Of a stretch of DNA of 64,000 nucleotides, positions 22,503-32,866 are shown in pieces; position 1 is the first letter of the stretch, and each line of letters begins with the position of its first letter. The position numbers and the translations under genes were made by a program. Under the pieces are notes generated by a model that was given only the letters and a program-made list of their open reading frames with translations, ran no database searches and had not been told where the DNA came from. The stretch comes from Castanea sativa (lineage: Eukaryota > Streptophyta > Magnoliopsida > Fagales > Fagaceae), in contig NC_134013.1 of the NCBI RefSeq assembly GCF_040712315.1, forward strand, positions 43,090,001 through 43,154,000, read 5' to 3'.

Positions 22503-22515
22503 CAAAGGGGGAGAT
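22503..22515 (+). other. Polypurine tract of element C
   Basis: CAAAGGGGGAGAT (last base pyrimidine) immediately before the 3' LTR; the plus-strand primer site. Confidence 0.85.
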
Positions 22516-23511
22516 TGTTAAGGACATATTTTATGTAGTTGGCTAATCCTTTGACGAAATGCACTTAACTTGTATTTGGGTAGATCTAAGATGTGTTTAA
22601 TACTTCAAAGAACATGTTGTTCAAGTCTTGTATTAAAGCCATGAAGATTAGACCAAGAAACAAGTGAAGAAAAGGTGTTTACTAAAGCTGGACACCTGCT
22701 GGACACCTGCGGATAGCTGCTCGACAGCTGCTCGACAGATAGCTATCTATCGAGGTTTAATGAGGCTCGACAAATGCTATCTATCGAGGTATCTATCAAA
22801 GTTACGGAAATCAGAATTTTCAGATCTGATTTTTGGGCCAGGCTTTTGTATTTGTGTAGGGTTTCTTTTCTCACAACCGTAGGCATATCTAAGGCTTATT
22901 TTAGAGGCCGTCACGGAAGAGAATACAAGGAGAATATACGCAAACGGTGACCGAAGCCTTAGTCTCTCTGAAAGAAGCTATTGCATCTTTGCGCCTTAGG
23001 ATTTTGTAACCAAGTGCTTCTTGATCTTCATTGTTGATGAAGTGAAGAACTTTGTAACCAACATCTTCTTCTCTAGTTGGTGATTGAAGTCACGTACTGG
23101 GATTCGCGCAATTGGTTAGTCACGTACTGGGATTCGTGCATCAAAGGGTGGCGTTCATATATTGAATAGTTCAAAGGTTCTAAAGCGGTAGAAGGTTTCT
23201 GTTGTGAGTTCATCTACGGGGATTGTAGAGTCTAGGGGCAAAGGTTTTGTACTAGATCTGAAACTTCTCTTTACTATAGTGGATTGCTTTTCAGGAAGGT
23301 TTCCCCCCAGTTTTTTTACTGTGAAACTGGTTGGTTTCATTGGTTTTCCTGGGTCATCATATCTTGTCTTATTTATTTTTCCGCTGCATATTATTTGTGA
23401 CATGATATTGATGTTTGTTTGTTTTAACAAGTTTTATTCATAATAAACATAATTAATAACTTGGGTTTAAAACTTGTTAATTCTATCGACTGAGGTCTAA
23501 ATTTCCTAACA
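22516..23511 (+). repeat. 3' LTR of element C
   Basis: 996 bp, TGTTAAGGACATATT...AAATTTCCTAACA. The palindrome of the 5' LTR recurs at 22731-22754. It is followed by the right copy of the AGAAT duplication. The TATA-like box is mutated (TATCTAA). Confidence 0.95.
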
Positions 23512-23516
23512 AGAAT

Positions 23517-26340
23517 TATTAGATACATGTGTTTGATCATTAGATATTCCTTTTTGGTTTTGGTAAACAATTTCCACACCATGCTGTTGTTGATTAGTCA
23601 TAAATTTAATTAAGCTATTTGTGTGTTAGTGAGAAGATCATATATTTTCATGTTCAATGGTAAGGTTTGTATTTTAAATTTTGGTATAACTGTGGAAGCT
23701 AATATTCGTTCCTACTACTAACTTTTATTTTCTTCTGCCATTCAAAGTGAAGGACTGAACCTACAAAGTTTAGAAGCTGTCTACAAATTCCAGCAATAGC
23801 AAATTGAAAAGGTAGAGCTGTGTTATTTTTTCTTCCATATCTATTTTTGAAGCATATTTTGAGAGACTTCACTGTGATCCAAGCTAATATATTGATTATT
23901 GAATCTAATAGGCAAATAGTGGTTTAAACTTTGTGTTTTTGATGAATTTGGGGATACACAAATTATATTTTTTTAGTATGGATGAGATAACAGGTACTTA
24001 ATTTAGAGTCAAATCTCTCTCATAATAGAATTTTTTGAGTACATGAACTAAGCCATGCCTTCCTATAGCCTCTACATACTGTTTGCCTTTTTCCTATATG
24101 TATTGAAGTCAATATGTGGTGATAGGCTACTTGAGGTGTTGGACATAGATTTGCCTTATAGTAATTGGGTGGTCAGATTTTACCATATCAAAGCTAACCT
24201 GAGATTTCATTAGGGAGGAGAAATTGAAAAAAAAAATTGTGCTAAGTGTGCTTCTTTTAGTTTTCTTTTAGAGTTCTCACATGTCCAATTAAACATGTTG
24301 TTGACTTTGGTACGAATTTTTCATGTTTACACAAAGTGTGAGAAAATTTCATATTTGAAATGGTTGAGATTTAAGGAATTGTTGTTGCCATTGATATCAG
24401 TGACGATCTCTACTAATTCTTTACATTAATATTGGTAATATGTTTTTAGGAAGAATCTAAAACTTGACCAGTTTGTGTTTTTAAATTAACCTTACCTCCC
24501 ATAGAAAAGTTGGTTTTTAATCTAGTCTATATATTTATTTTAATTTGTTGAAGTGTTTAATCTAAACATTTTCCTTCTATTTTTCTATGTCTAACAGTAA
24601 AGGTGCGATGAGAGTTAAAGATGTGTGCATCGTTTTCAGAATAACTTGCGATGCACAAAACATAGAAGAGTGAGTTTATCTTCATTCTCATGAAGTTCTC
24701 TTTTCTCCTCCATTTGATGTTAATAGTTTTAGAATTAATCCCATTTAAATTTGATGATTTTTCTATACAAATCTAATGGACTATTCTGTGCATTATTACA
24801 GATCTTGACTCAATATTGTTCAAAATCCTAAATTCCTTGATGTGGGCTCTAGCAAATTTTCATTTGAAAGTCAGATTACTTTGAAATTTTCATAGGATTT
24901 ATCAACATGTTCAAATTTATTATCTATGTCCCTTCCTATTTCGCATTTTTTTATTTTCCTTTTTTTTGGGTGAATGATCTTAATCTATGTAGCAAATTGC
25001 ATTGCGTTGTTATTGACTACAAGTATTTTTTACATGGGCTGCCAGTGGACTCCGATTATCACAATTGGGTATTATCTGAGTTTTCTTATAAACTCTCTTT
25101 CTTTTTGTATCATTATGTGCATGTTTGTATTTTTTGTTTTTAATACTAATTTTGGTTTGATTATTATGAAAGTGTAGGGATAAGTTTTGGATTTTTATGT
25201 AGTATGTTTGGGATTCAAACATCTTTATATAGTTGTTTGGGATAGAGTTTAACAGGAAAGGTGAAGGCTCAGCGTGCTAGGATAATGCCTTTAAGAAGAG
25301 GTGATGGATTCCTAAAAAAGATGAGAAGCTGACAGTTTACAACTTTACATTAAGGGACATGGTATTTGGAATTGGAGTCAGAATCCAAAACCTTATGGTA
25401 GGAAACATGTAAATGTTCAATTTCAATGAATAAAAACTCAAGTCATAAATTTTTCATGGTTGTTTCCAGTTGTTCCTCTAAATGATTATTTGATTTAAAG
25501 TTTTCTTTCATTCTTTTCTTCTAGGTTTGGTAAGGTCTAGGAAGAGTCATTCACTTTTCCAAAAAAGGTTTGGGAAGAGTTGTAGACCTTGTTAGATGAA
25601 TTATGTGGAAACTTTTGGAAATAAGAGGAAACTATACTCAAGCTTTATAAAGCTTTATTCATATGAAAATTATTTTATCAAATTTAGTTTGTTAAATTCT
25701 AATTAAGATGAATGGATAATTCAAAACAATTACACTTATTTTTAATATGTTCCAGTTAAATGTTGTTACACACAATATATTTATATATTGATTGCTGCAT
25801 CATTATTATGTGATAAAAAGACTTTCCATGTATCATTTGGCTGCCTCATCTATAAAACCCTAAAACTTAATACCACATGCAGAACATGTATAAACTTCAA
25901 CATCAATGATGTGCCAGCGGTGATTAAAGCTTGCAAGGTGTTCCATAATTATTATGAAGTTAGCAAAAAACTTGGTAAAATTGTTGATGTCTATTTAGGT
26001 TTTGTGCAAATGTGATTTTTACTTGATTTCACTTGCTGAAAACTCACTTCAAATTGCTGATGTATAGGATTAAAATAAAGGAGGAGCATACTTGGATCAA
26101 AACTATCCGATGGAATGCCCTCATGATAGCTCTTGCAGTTGCTATTAGCTTGCAAGAATGAATGGGAGGACTGCCTTTGTTATTGTAGTGGCTCATCTTG
26201 AATTGGCTTGAGTTTTCACTTTTTATTTTATTTTTCAAATATTATTAAAACTAGTATAGTTCATGTAAAATTAAAAAGTTTTAATGTATAAACTATACTT
26301 TCATAAGATTTTTCCGTGCATCACACGGGGTAGTGACTAG
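23517..26340 (+). other. Right part of Helitron interior and 3' end
   Basis: AT-rich, intron-like DNA without a recognisable gene. A short open stretch between plausible splice-like borders at about 24597-24672 reads GAMRVKDVCIVFRITCDA; another lies at 25858-26015 (ACKVFHNYYEVSKKLGKIVD). Both could be captured exon pieces but match nothing I can name. The terminal hairpin CCGTG/CACGG (26314-26318 and 26324-26328) is followed by TAGTGACTAG. Confidence 0.65.
26314..26340 (+). terminator. Helitron 3' hairpin and CTAG end
   Basis: Five-base-pair stem CCGTG-CATCA-CACGG, 8 bases of spacer, then CTAG, with T as the next base. This is the signal that ends Helitron rolling-circle transfer in known families. 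Confidence 0.85.
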
Positions 26341-26849
26341 TTATATTAATGCATGTTCATGGTATCAAAGCAAGATTCGAAGAGAAAACCCTAATCTGAT
26401 TTTTTAAAGACAAACAAATAACTAAACAAAGGAACAGAGACTTAGAAACCATAAAAAAGGACCAAAACAGAGACATATGCTATGAAAGAAACAAAGAAAT
26501 AGAAGCAAAAAGAACCTAAATTAGGGTTTTTGGGTGCAAGTATGCATGCACATATATAGTTCTGTGTACGCAAGCCAGTTGTATGTGTATGCATACTTTG
26601 AGTCAACGTACACATGTAAAAGCATGCGCACGTAGACACGCCCTAACCCTTAACCCAAAAACACAGAAACACAGAAAATAGAGTAGAACTTAAGTCTAAC
26701 AATCTAACATGCATAAAATCAATGCAAAGAAAACCTAAGCTAAAAAAACATGTTATAATATAAAGAAACAAAAGAAACAAGGAAAAAAAAAAGATTAAAG
26801 CAAGGAAAGGTGTTAAAATGAAAAAGAAAAGCTTAGAACCCAATGCTTC
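26341..26849 (-). repeat. 5' LTR of element O, remaining part
   Basis: Resumes the LTR broken at 14799. A/G-rich on the plus strand with 'accctaa'-type stretches and many 'cacagaaacacag' phrases. No reading frame. It ends where the LTR of element N begins; I cannot see the LTR's true 5' terminus, so the right limit is set by N. Confidence 0.5.
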
Positions 26850-29341
26850 TGAAAGTTCACTTGGTGTATAAAACACTAGTGAATGTTTAGACCCCCAATT
26901 TTAAATTAAACCAACACAAGCTTATACCCAAACAGTAGATGTGCGGAATAATGGGTACAAGCAAAAACCCAAACAAATAAACAACTCTATGTTGGAAAAA
27001 TACATGGAAAATACTTGTTTGTATCGCATACAAAACATGCGTAGCGGAAAAATTAACGGATCTACTTCATTCGCAATTTATAACATATACTATGTAAGTT
27101 TCAGAATTAGAGAACAAGAAAGCGTACCTTGGTGCGGTGAAATTCAAAACCGAAGATCAGAAGCACTTGGGAACACTTTTAATATTCACTCCAATTCCAC
27201 TAAATGCCCAAGAAGTATGGTCTCTCAATCAATTTCCAAGGAGAGAATAGGAGAGTGTCCAACACTCACATACAAACCATTTCATTCCTTGTATGAAAAA
27301 CACTAATGAAAAGGTCTCATGAAAACCTTTAATGAAATTATGTATGTTCCTCTCCTTATATATAACTGATTATCTAATTGGACTAGCCTTTTGGGCCATT
27401 CCAATTGGGCTCTTGTGTGTGGCTTGGAGTGGGACCAAAAGGGACCAATAAGACACTAGCTCCAATGGGCCTTGGGCTTTTCTGTCAACTCTTGACAAGT
27501 CCAAAGTTACCATTAACTATATTTAATACCACTATATAAATATAGTTGTACTCTAGGCCTTATCTATAAATTATATCCCAAGACTTTATTGTACATGCAA
27601 TTCCTTCATAAAATATTTGTGGCTTGGAGTGGATGTAGACTACCACTTTAAAGATTACTACATCTTAATCCTTGAGTACCAAGTTTAATCCTTGAAGTTA
27701 TTCATTATATATTTATGAAATCCAAGTCCACAAATCTATACTTTAGTAACTCCTTACTAAAGTGGTTGGGCCCAACTCTCTGAATAACCAAACCCATTAA
27801 ACTTATCTCAAGTGAATATTTTGTATCTCCATTAAGAGACTATGAATTCCATCTTGAGAATATATGTTCCATCAACACTAAATATGACTGCCCAACATAC
27901 TAAGGTTTTGACCGTGACTTGTAGATCTCACTCCTAATATATCAAAGCAACCTACATCTCATGATCAGGTCCATTATTCTCTCAAGATTAAGGGTTTAAG
28001 TAAATAGAAGTTGTGAGTTTATTATTCACTTGACAGTCGTTAGGAGAATAATAAATCTCACAGCGGTCCAGTTTAATATGTCTTAACTCTTAAAACATAT
28101 CAACATACCAACTAGAAGTCTCCACTTCCATGATCAAGGCAAATCATCTTAGTTGATATGTTATAGTCTTCACAGATGAAACACTCAATTTCATCACCGA
28201 CTACAAACTACATTTTGAGTTTACAAGAAGCTTGTGATTTACATCTTCTGTGACTAAATCACATAAATCACATACAATCCATCTAATGGATTAAGATAAT
28301 GGCCCATTAGTTCATTTATAAATAGTCTCATATAATTAAACAATTTAATTATTTATTACATACCAATAAATTGGATTTTACAGCATAAACCCCAACACTC
28401 TACACCACAAATAATCACAACACAGTAGAAATTAAAAGGTAAGAGTAAGGGTTAAAGAGATGCAAACACAAAGATAACACCGGCACGTGTTATCAAAGAG
28501 GAAACCGAAGAACTCGGCGAAATACCTCTCCGCCGCCCTCCAAGCGGTGAAATGATCCACTAAAGAATGAAGTTGGGATACACGAATAGAAATAGAGCCT
28601 CCAAGCCTAATCTACCTAATGCATCTAAGCCTTCCAAGCTTCTTGTTCTGATAGGGTTACATCGAACCTTGTCTTCTTTAGCTTTCTAGATCAACCAAAT
28701 AATTTGGTCATCTCTAAACTGCTTCCCAAGTACCAAAATACCTCCTCACTGATATGGGTATGGTGAGATAAGGATTTGGCTAATGAACATCTCAAGGATA
28801 TGTTAATGGAGAGGGTGAGAGTAGAGGAATTTGGAGAATCAAAATATAATATTGTGATGAGTCAATCTTGGTTTTTTTCTAGGGTTTCTCTCTCAAAATT
28901 CTCTTTGGAAGCTCTCTACATTTCGTGGGTATAAGGGTATTTATAGTAGGGTACGTGAGGAATGTGAAAAGTCATTTTTTTTGCAAAACATGGCATTCTA
29001 GCGACTCAGTCTCGCGACTGGAACAAGTCTCAAGTTTGAGCCGCGAGTAACTGTCAGGCCAGACTGTACTTTTTGTCCTGTAGTGCTCCAGTTGTCATGA
29101 CCCTTCAGCTTCCTGCATGCTTCACATGTGTGGCATTTTGGTGAGTTTCCAGTTACAAGTCACTCGTGAGATCCAATCACGAGAATCCTCTAGATGCACA
29201 CACACTTGAATTTCTTCACACTCTCTCACACACAACCCTTACATTAATCCCACCTAAATAGAGGGTATCTAATTGCTAAAATTACAAGCAAATTTGGCAC
29301 GGAATAAATCCAATAGATGGTTGAAAAAATTCAACCTTGCA
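26850..29341 (-). repeat. 3' LTR of element N (with nested solo LTR H)
   Basis: On the minus strand it begins TGCAAGGTTGAATT right after a polypurine tract and ends AAGTGAACTTTCA. Without H and its duplication it is about 1.08 kb, near the 1052 bp of solo copy Q. It has TCGCGAGT/GACTCGCTAG-type motifs around 28990-29060 and a TATA-like 'ctataaatacc' near 28935 (minus strand). Confidence 0.82.
26990..28397 (-). repeat. Solo LTR H (copia family of A/F/J/M)
   Basis: 1408 bp, on the minus strand TGTTGGGGTTTATGC...TTTTTCCAACA, flanked by a perfect duplication CTCTA (26985-26989 and 28398-28402). Its first 130 bases differ from the A/F/M type but match solo LTR I, while the rest aligns with the family. 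Confidence 0.93.
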
Positions 29342-29355
29342 ATCTCCCCCTTTGG
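29342..29355 (-). other. Polypurine tract of element N
   Basis: Minus-strand CCAAAGGGGGAGAT directly before the LTR start; nearly identical to that of element C. Confidence 0.85.
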
Positions 29356-30117
29356 CTATTTTGAGACAAAACCCTAAAATAGACTTTAGACTTAAAATGT
29401 GAGTTGGGAACAGTTTCCAAAACTTACTCACACCTAACTCTATATTCTAAGAAGCTCTTGAACCATATAGACAAGTTTTCTTGAAAACAATATCATAAAA
29501 GTTCATTGTAAGCAGAAATCTTGGAATACATATGGAACAAGCACAATGTGATCGAGCAAGTATGAATATAACAATAAAGCATAGCATGATCATACAAGAA
29601 CAAAGACTATACATAGTGACCACAATGAACATTCATTCGAGGAATGAACATCCGGACATGCAAGCTAGTAAGCTCAATGCAAAGTATCATTTACATGTCC
29701 AACACTCAACCGTTGCAAAACCACTAAAGCAGTTGCATCAAGGATACAAGATTCAACAAGGGCACAAGAGTGGAGTACTAAAGAAAATGCATAACATTAA
29801 CTAAAAGTATTAGGCTATAAAAGTAAAGGTACAAATTAAAGAACAGACAAGTACACAACATAATCCATGAAATATGAACATAAACTAGAAATAGCATCAA
29901 AAGTAAACTAGAAAGTGTAAAGTCTTGATGTAGGTTGATTCTCTTCATTTCATTGCTCCCCTTTTGATCTAACTCTTTCTCCATTATCATTGCTCTCTGC
30001 CTCTAACATCAACCATCTCCCCCTTTGTGTTACAGAATAGCTAGTTGTCTTCTTCTTCTTCTAGCTTCCTTTGAATTGAGTTTGGAGAGAAGTGAACTTT
30101 ATATCAAACCGAGTGTG
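29356..30117 (-). other. 3' untranslated region of element N
   Basis: A/T-rich, no gene recognised. It lies between the transposon-protein pseudogene and the polypurine tract. Contains a second purine-rich run (minus-strand 'caaagggggagatgg', 30008-30022), similar to the duplicated polypurine-like runs in element C. Confidence 0.6.
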
Positions 30118-31099
30118 CTAAGAGTGCATGATAAATGCTAGACCGGACACTTTGGTGCTAAGTTCTTGCATAGATGCAAGTATGTGGTCCAACTTCTCAT
30201 CATTGGAGGGTGAGCTAGAGCTTGTTCCACCTTGAGGAGTCGGACTCTTTTGCTTGACATTTTTTCAGCTGTGGCCAATGATAGCATTAAGAGTGCGAAT
30301 TTTGATTGGACTTTGCATAGGATGAGGGTACTCATCACCCAATGTGTGTACTCCTTTGACTTTCAAAATCTTTGAAATGAGGCAACAAAAAGGAAGGCAG
30401 CTCCTTGAGGCAGTCCTCTCAGCAGTCTTGTACAAAATGTGGAAGATATGTGAATAGATATCAATTTCCTCATCAGTGATCAAGTCATGAAGAAATAAAG
30501 CCCGTCAAGATATGTGGAACATGATTGTTGTGAGCAGCCTCAATTCAGGAGATAGTGATGAAACACTAACTGATTTCCTATTGGGAGAGAACTCCAAGTT
30601 TTCTCCGAAAGTTTCCAAAAGAAAATCCACCTCCGAATCCAAATTATCATACACCGATGGTTTATTGAACACTGGCCGGTTGATGCTCAAAATGATGGCA
30701 AGATAGGAGGGTGTGACTGTGAAGTCCTTTCCCCTTACCCAACATCTCAGCTCATCTCCATCGAAGATGGCATTTGCATAGAATTCCTTTACCAGCACTT
30801 CATATGCATCGTCAAGATTGGACAGAAGGTAGGTCCAATCTTTGGAGATGAACCATCTACGAATGTTTGTGTCAAGAAGAAAGCCTTGTTCAACAACCCT
30901 TTCAAGTAGCATGGGAGCATCCTTGAAGTAGTGCACATAATGCTTGATGTGCTGCATACAATTTGAACTTGTTGGCATCATAAAATCCTATTGATGATCG
31001 AGTCTTCTTCGATTTAGGGGAGAAGCTGTCAAGATCAATCACCGGTTCTTTGCCCTTGCTACCTCCTCCTTTCACAGCTGATTTCTTGAAGGGAGACAT
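30118..31099 (-). pseudogene. Putative plant transposon protein, frameshifted
   Basis: Resembles plant proteins annotated as 'putative plant transposon protein domain' that occur in many copies in dicot genomes; the biochemical role is unknown. The start codon gives MSPFKKSAVKGGGSKGKEP, then a basic and acidic N-terminus (VIDLDSFSPKSKKTRSS). A frameshift near 30945 is followed by VVEQGFLLDTNIRRWFIS, FYANAIFDGDELRCWVRGKD, FTVTPSYLAIILSINRP and SVSSLSPELRLLTTIMFH; a stop at 30505 falls where relatives continue, with some residues missing. The C-terminal part restarts at 30483 (LITDEEIDIYSHIFHILYKT) and runs through further frame changes to the stop at 30118. Family recognition is from memory of such sequences, not a search. 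Confidence 0.72.
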
Positions 31100-31308
31100 C
31101 TTCAAGAAAATATCATGTAATATCAAAGAGAAGGGTGAAACACAAAGGGCAAGAAACTTGATTAGTAACAAGTTAGTCCCAAATTAGAAATTTTGAATTA
31201 AAACCCTAAAAGCTGAAATTTAAAGAGTGATAAAAAAAAAACTGACATGTGAAGACATACATCAACAAAACATGATAGAATCATGGCATTAAACATTCAA
31301 ACATGTCA

Positions 31309-31358
<50 letters not shown>

Positions 31359-31421
31359 CATATGCAAAAGTGTGCAAATTAGGGCAAAGTGTAAAAACAA
31401 ATAATCATTTGGTGTTTCAAA
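31100..31421 (-). other. Leader of element N, proximal part
   Basis: A/T-rich non-coding DNA upstream of the transposon-protein gene, containing a (GT)n microsatellite. It continues after solo LTR E at 32867. Confidence 0.6.
31311..31356. repeat. (GT)n microsatellite
   Basis: 23 uninterrupted GT dinucleotides. Confidence 0.98.
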
Positions 31422-32861
31422 TGTTAGGATTAATGCCCTTAAATCCTATTGTATGATGCTATGTGTGATATTATGTATGACATTATGTATGACATGATGT
31501 ATGACTTTATATTGTGATTGATAAAATTATTTTATTATTATCTAAAATAATGGTAACGTGAATATGAGACATTATCATATAGTCCATGAGATGCATTGTA
31601 TGTGATTTATGTGAAAAGTCATAGAAGATGTAAATCACAAGTTCTTTGTAAACTCAGAATTTATAGTTCGTAGTCGGTGATGAAATTGGGCATTTCATCT
31701 GCGAAGACTATAACGTATCAACTAAGATGATTTGTCTTGATCATGGAAGTGGATACTTCTAGTTGATATGTTGATATGTTTTAAGAGTTAAGACATATTG
31801 AACAAGACCGCTGTGAGGTTTATTATTCTCCTAATGACTGTCAAATGAATAATAAATCTCACGACTTCTATTTGCATGAACTCTTAATCCTGAGAGAATA
31901 ATGGACCTGATCATGAAGTGTAGGTTGCTTTGATATATCAGGAGTGAGATCTGAAATAACGGTCAAAACCTCGCATGTTGGGCAGCCACATTTAGTGTTG
32001 ATGGAACATATATTCTCAAGATGGAATTCATAGTCTCTTGATGGAGATATAAAATATTCCCTTGAGATAAGTTTAATGGTTTCAGCTATTCGAGAGTTAG
32101 GCCTAACCACTTTAGTAAGAAATTACTAAAGTATATATTTATGAAATTGGATTTCATAAATATATAATGAATAACTTTAGAGAATTAAACCGGATACTTA
32201 AGGATAAGATGTAGTAATTTACAAAGTAGCAGTCTACATTTATGACTTTGTGTTACTACGAATATTTTATGAAGGGGTTACGTGTTTAATAAAGTCTTGG
32301 GATATAATTAATTAATAAGGCCTAGAGTGCAATTATATTTATATAGTGGTATTAAATATAATTAATGGTAACTTTGGACTTGTCAAGAGTTGACGGAAAA
32401 GCCCAAGGCCTATTGGAGCTAGTGTCTTATTGGTCCCTTTTGGTCCTACTCCAAGTCACACACTAAAGCCCAATTGGAAAGGCCCAATAGGCCAACCCAA
32501 TTAGATAATCAGTTAGTTATAAAGGGAGAAACATACAAAATTTTTAATTAGAAGAGGTTAGAAAGAAAAAATAAAAAACAGTGTGTGTGAAAGAGTGTGA
32601 GACACACTTTCATTCTCCCTTTGAAGAACTGAATGAGAGACCACACATCTTGGGCGTAAAGTAGAATTGGAGTGAAGATTAAAAGTGTTCCCAAGTGCTA
32701 CTAATCTTTGTTTTGAATTTCTCCACACCAAGGTACGCTATCTTGTTCTTAAATTCTGAAATTTACATTGTGCACGTTATCAATCATGAATGAAATAGAT
32801 CCTTATTCATCGCTTCCGCTGTGGGTTTTGCATGAGATGCAAAACCAGAATTTTTCCTCCA
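31422..32861 (+). repeat. Solo LTR E (copia family of A/F/J/M)
   Basis: 1440 bp, TGTTAGGATTAATGC...TTTTTCCTCCA, with a perfect duplication TCAAA (31417-31421 and 32862-32866). Closest relative in the window is M's LTR: both share 'aaacctcgcatgttggg' and end AGAATTTTTCC rather than AGTTTTTTCC. A solo LTR is the product of recombination between the two LTRs of a full insertion. Confidence 0.95.
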
Positions 32862-32866
32862 TCAAA

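Larger units (their letters stand above)
17043..23511 (+). mobile_element. Element C: complete gag-only LTR retrotransposon (SIRE-like)
   Basis: Both LTRs, primer site, one intact gag ORF, a 2-kb non-coding tail and a polypurine tract are present. Target duplication AGAAT is perfect on both sides (17038-17042 and 23512-23516). There is no trace of protease, integrase, reverse transcriptase or RNase H, so it must be mobilised in trans. Element B has the same gag-to-tail arrangement, so this is a propagating non-autonomous lineage, like the published TR-GAG class of plant elements. Inserted inside the Helitron. The LTRs differ at roughly ten sites in their first 230 bases, so it is not recent. 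Confidence 0.93.
14800..26340 (+). mobile_element. Helitron, non-autonomous, carrying element C
   Basis: 5' end TCTATATATATATATAACC directly after an A; 3' end ...TAGTGACTAG directly before a T; a hairpin (CCGTG-CATCA-CACGG) lies 8 bases before the final CTAG. These are the three hallmarks of plant Helitrons, and both flanks belong to the LTR of element O. Without C (17043-23511) and its extra 5-bp duplication the Helitron is about 5.07 kb. I see no Rep or helicase frame, so it is probably non-autonomous. Rolling-circle transposons often capture gene pieces; the pyrimidine-rich UTR-like stretch at 14980-15110 and the short open stretch at 24597-24672 would fit, but I recognise no gene. Confidence 0.82.
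9693..26849 (-). mobile_element. Element O: Tat/Ogre-like Ty3/gypsy element, interrupted and truncated
   Basis: Minus-strand element. From its 5' side: LTR (26849-26341 plus 14799-14033, split by a Helitron), primer site TGGCGACTCCACTAGGGA, leader, gag, protease, G-patch region, then the start of the inter-domain linker, cut at 9693 where element B begins. Reverse transcriptase, RNase H, integrase and 3' LTR are absent. The primer type, the Cys/His motif YCHFHQKFGHKTDNC and the G-patch after protease are hallmarks of the Tat/Ogre group as I know it. Lineage assignment is moderately firm. Confidence 0.82.

Noticed and set aside
24907..25143. Hydrophobic 78-codon frame in the Helitron
   Set aside because: Phe/Tyr-rich composition follows from T-rich DNA; overlapping frames are equally open.
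25788..26015. 75-codon frame in the Helitron as a gene
   Set aside because: Only the last ~40 residues look protein-like; no start context or family recognised. Mentioned only as a possible captured exon.
30512..30706. Plus-strand frame antisense to the transposon-protein gene
   Set aside because: Shadow of the coding strand; no independent support.
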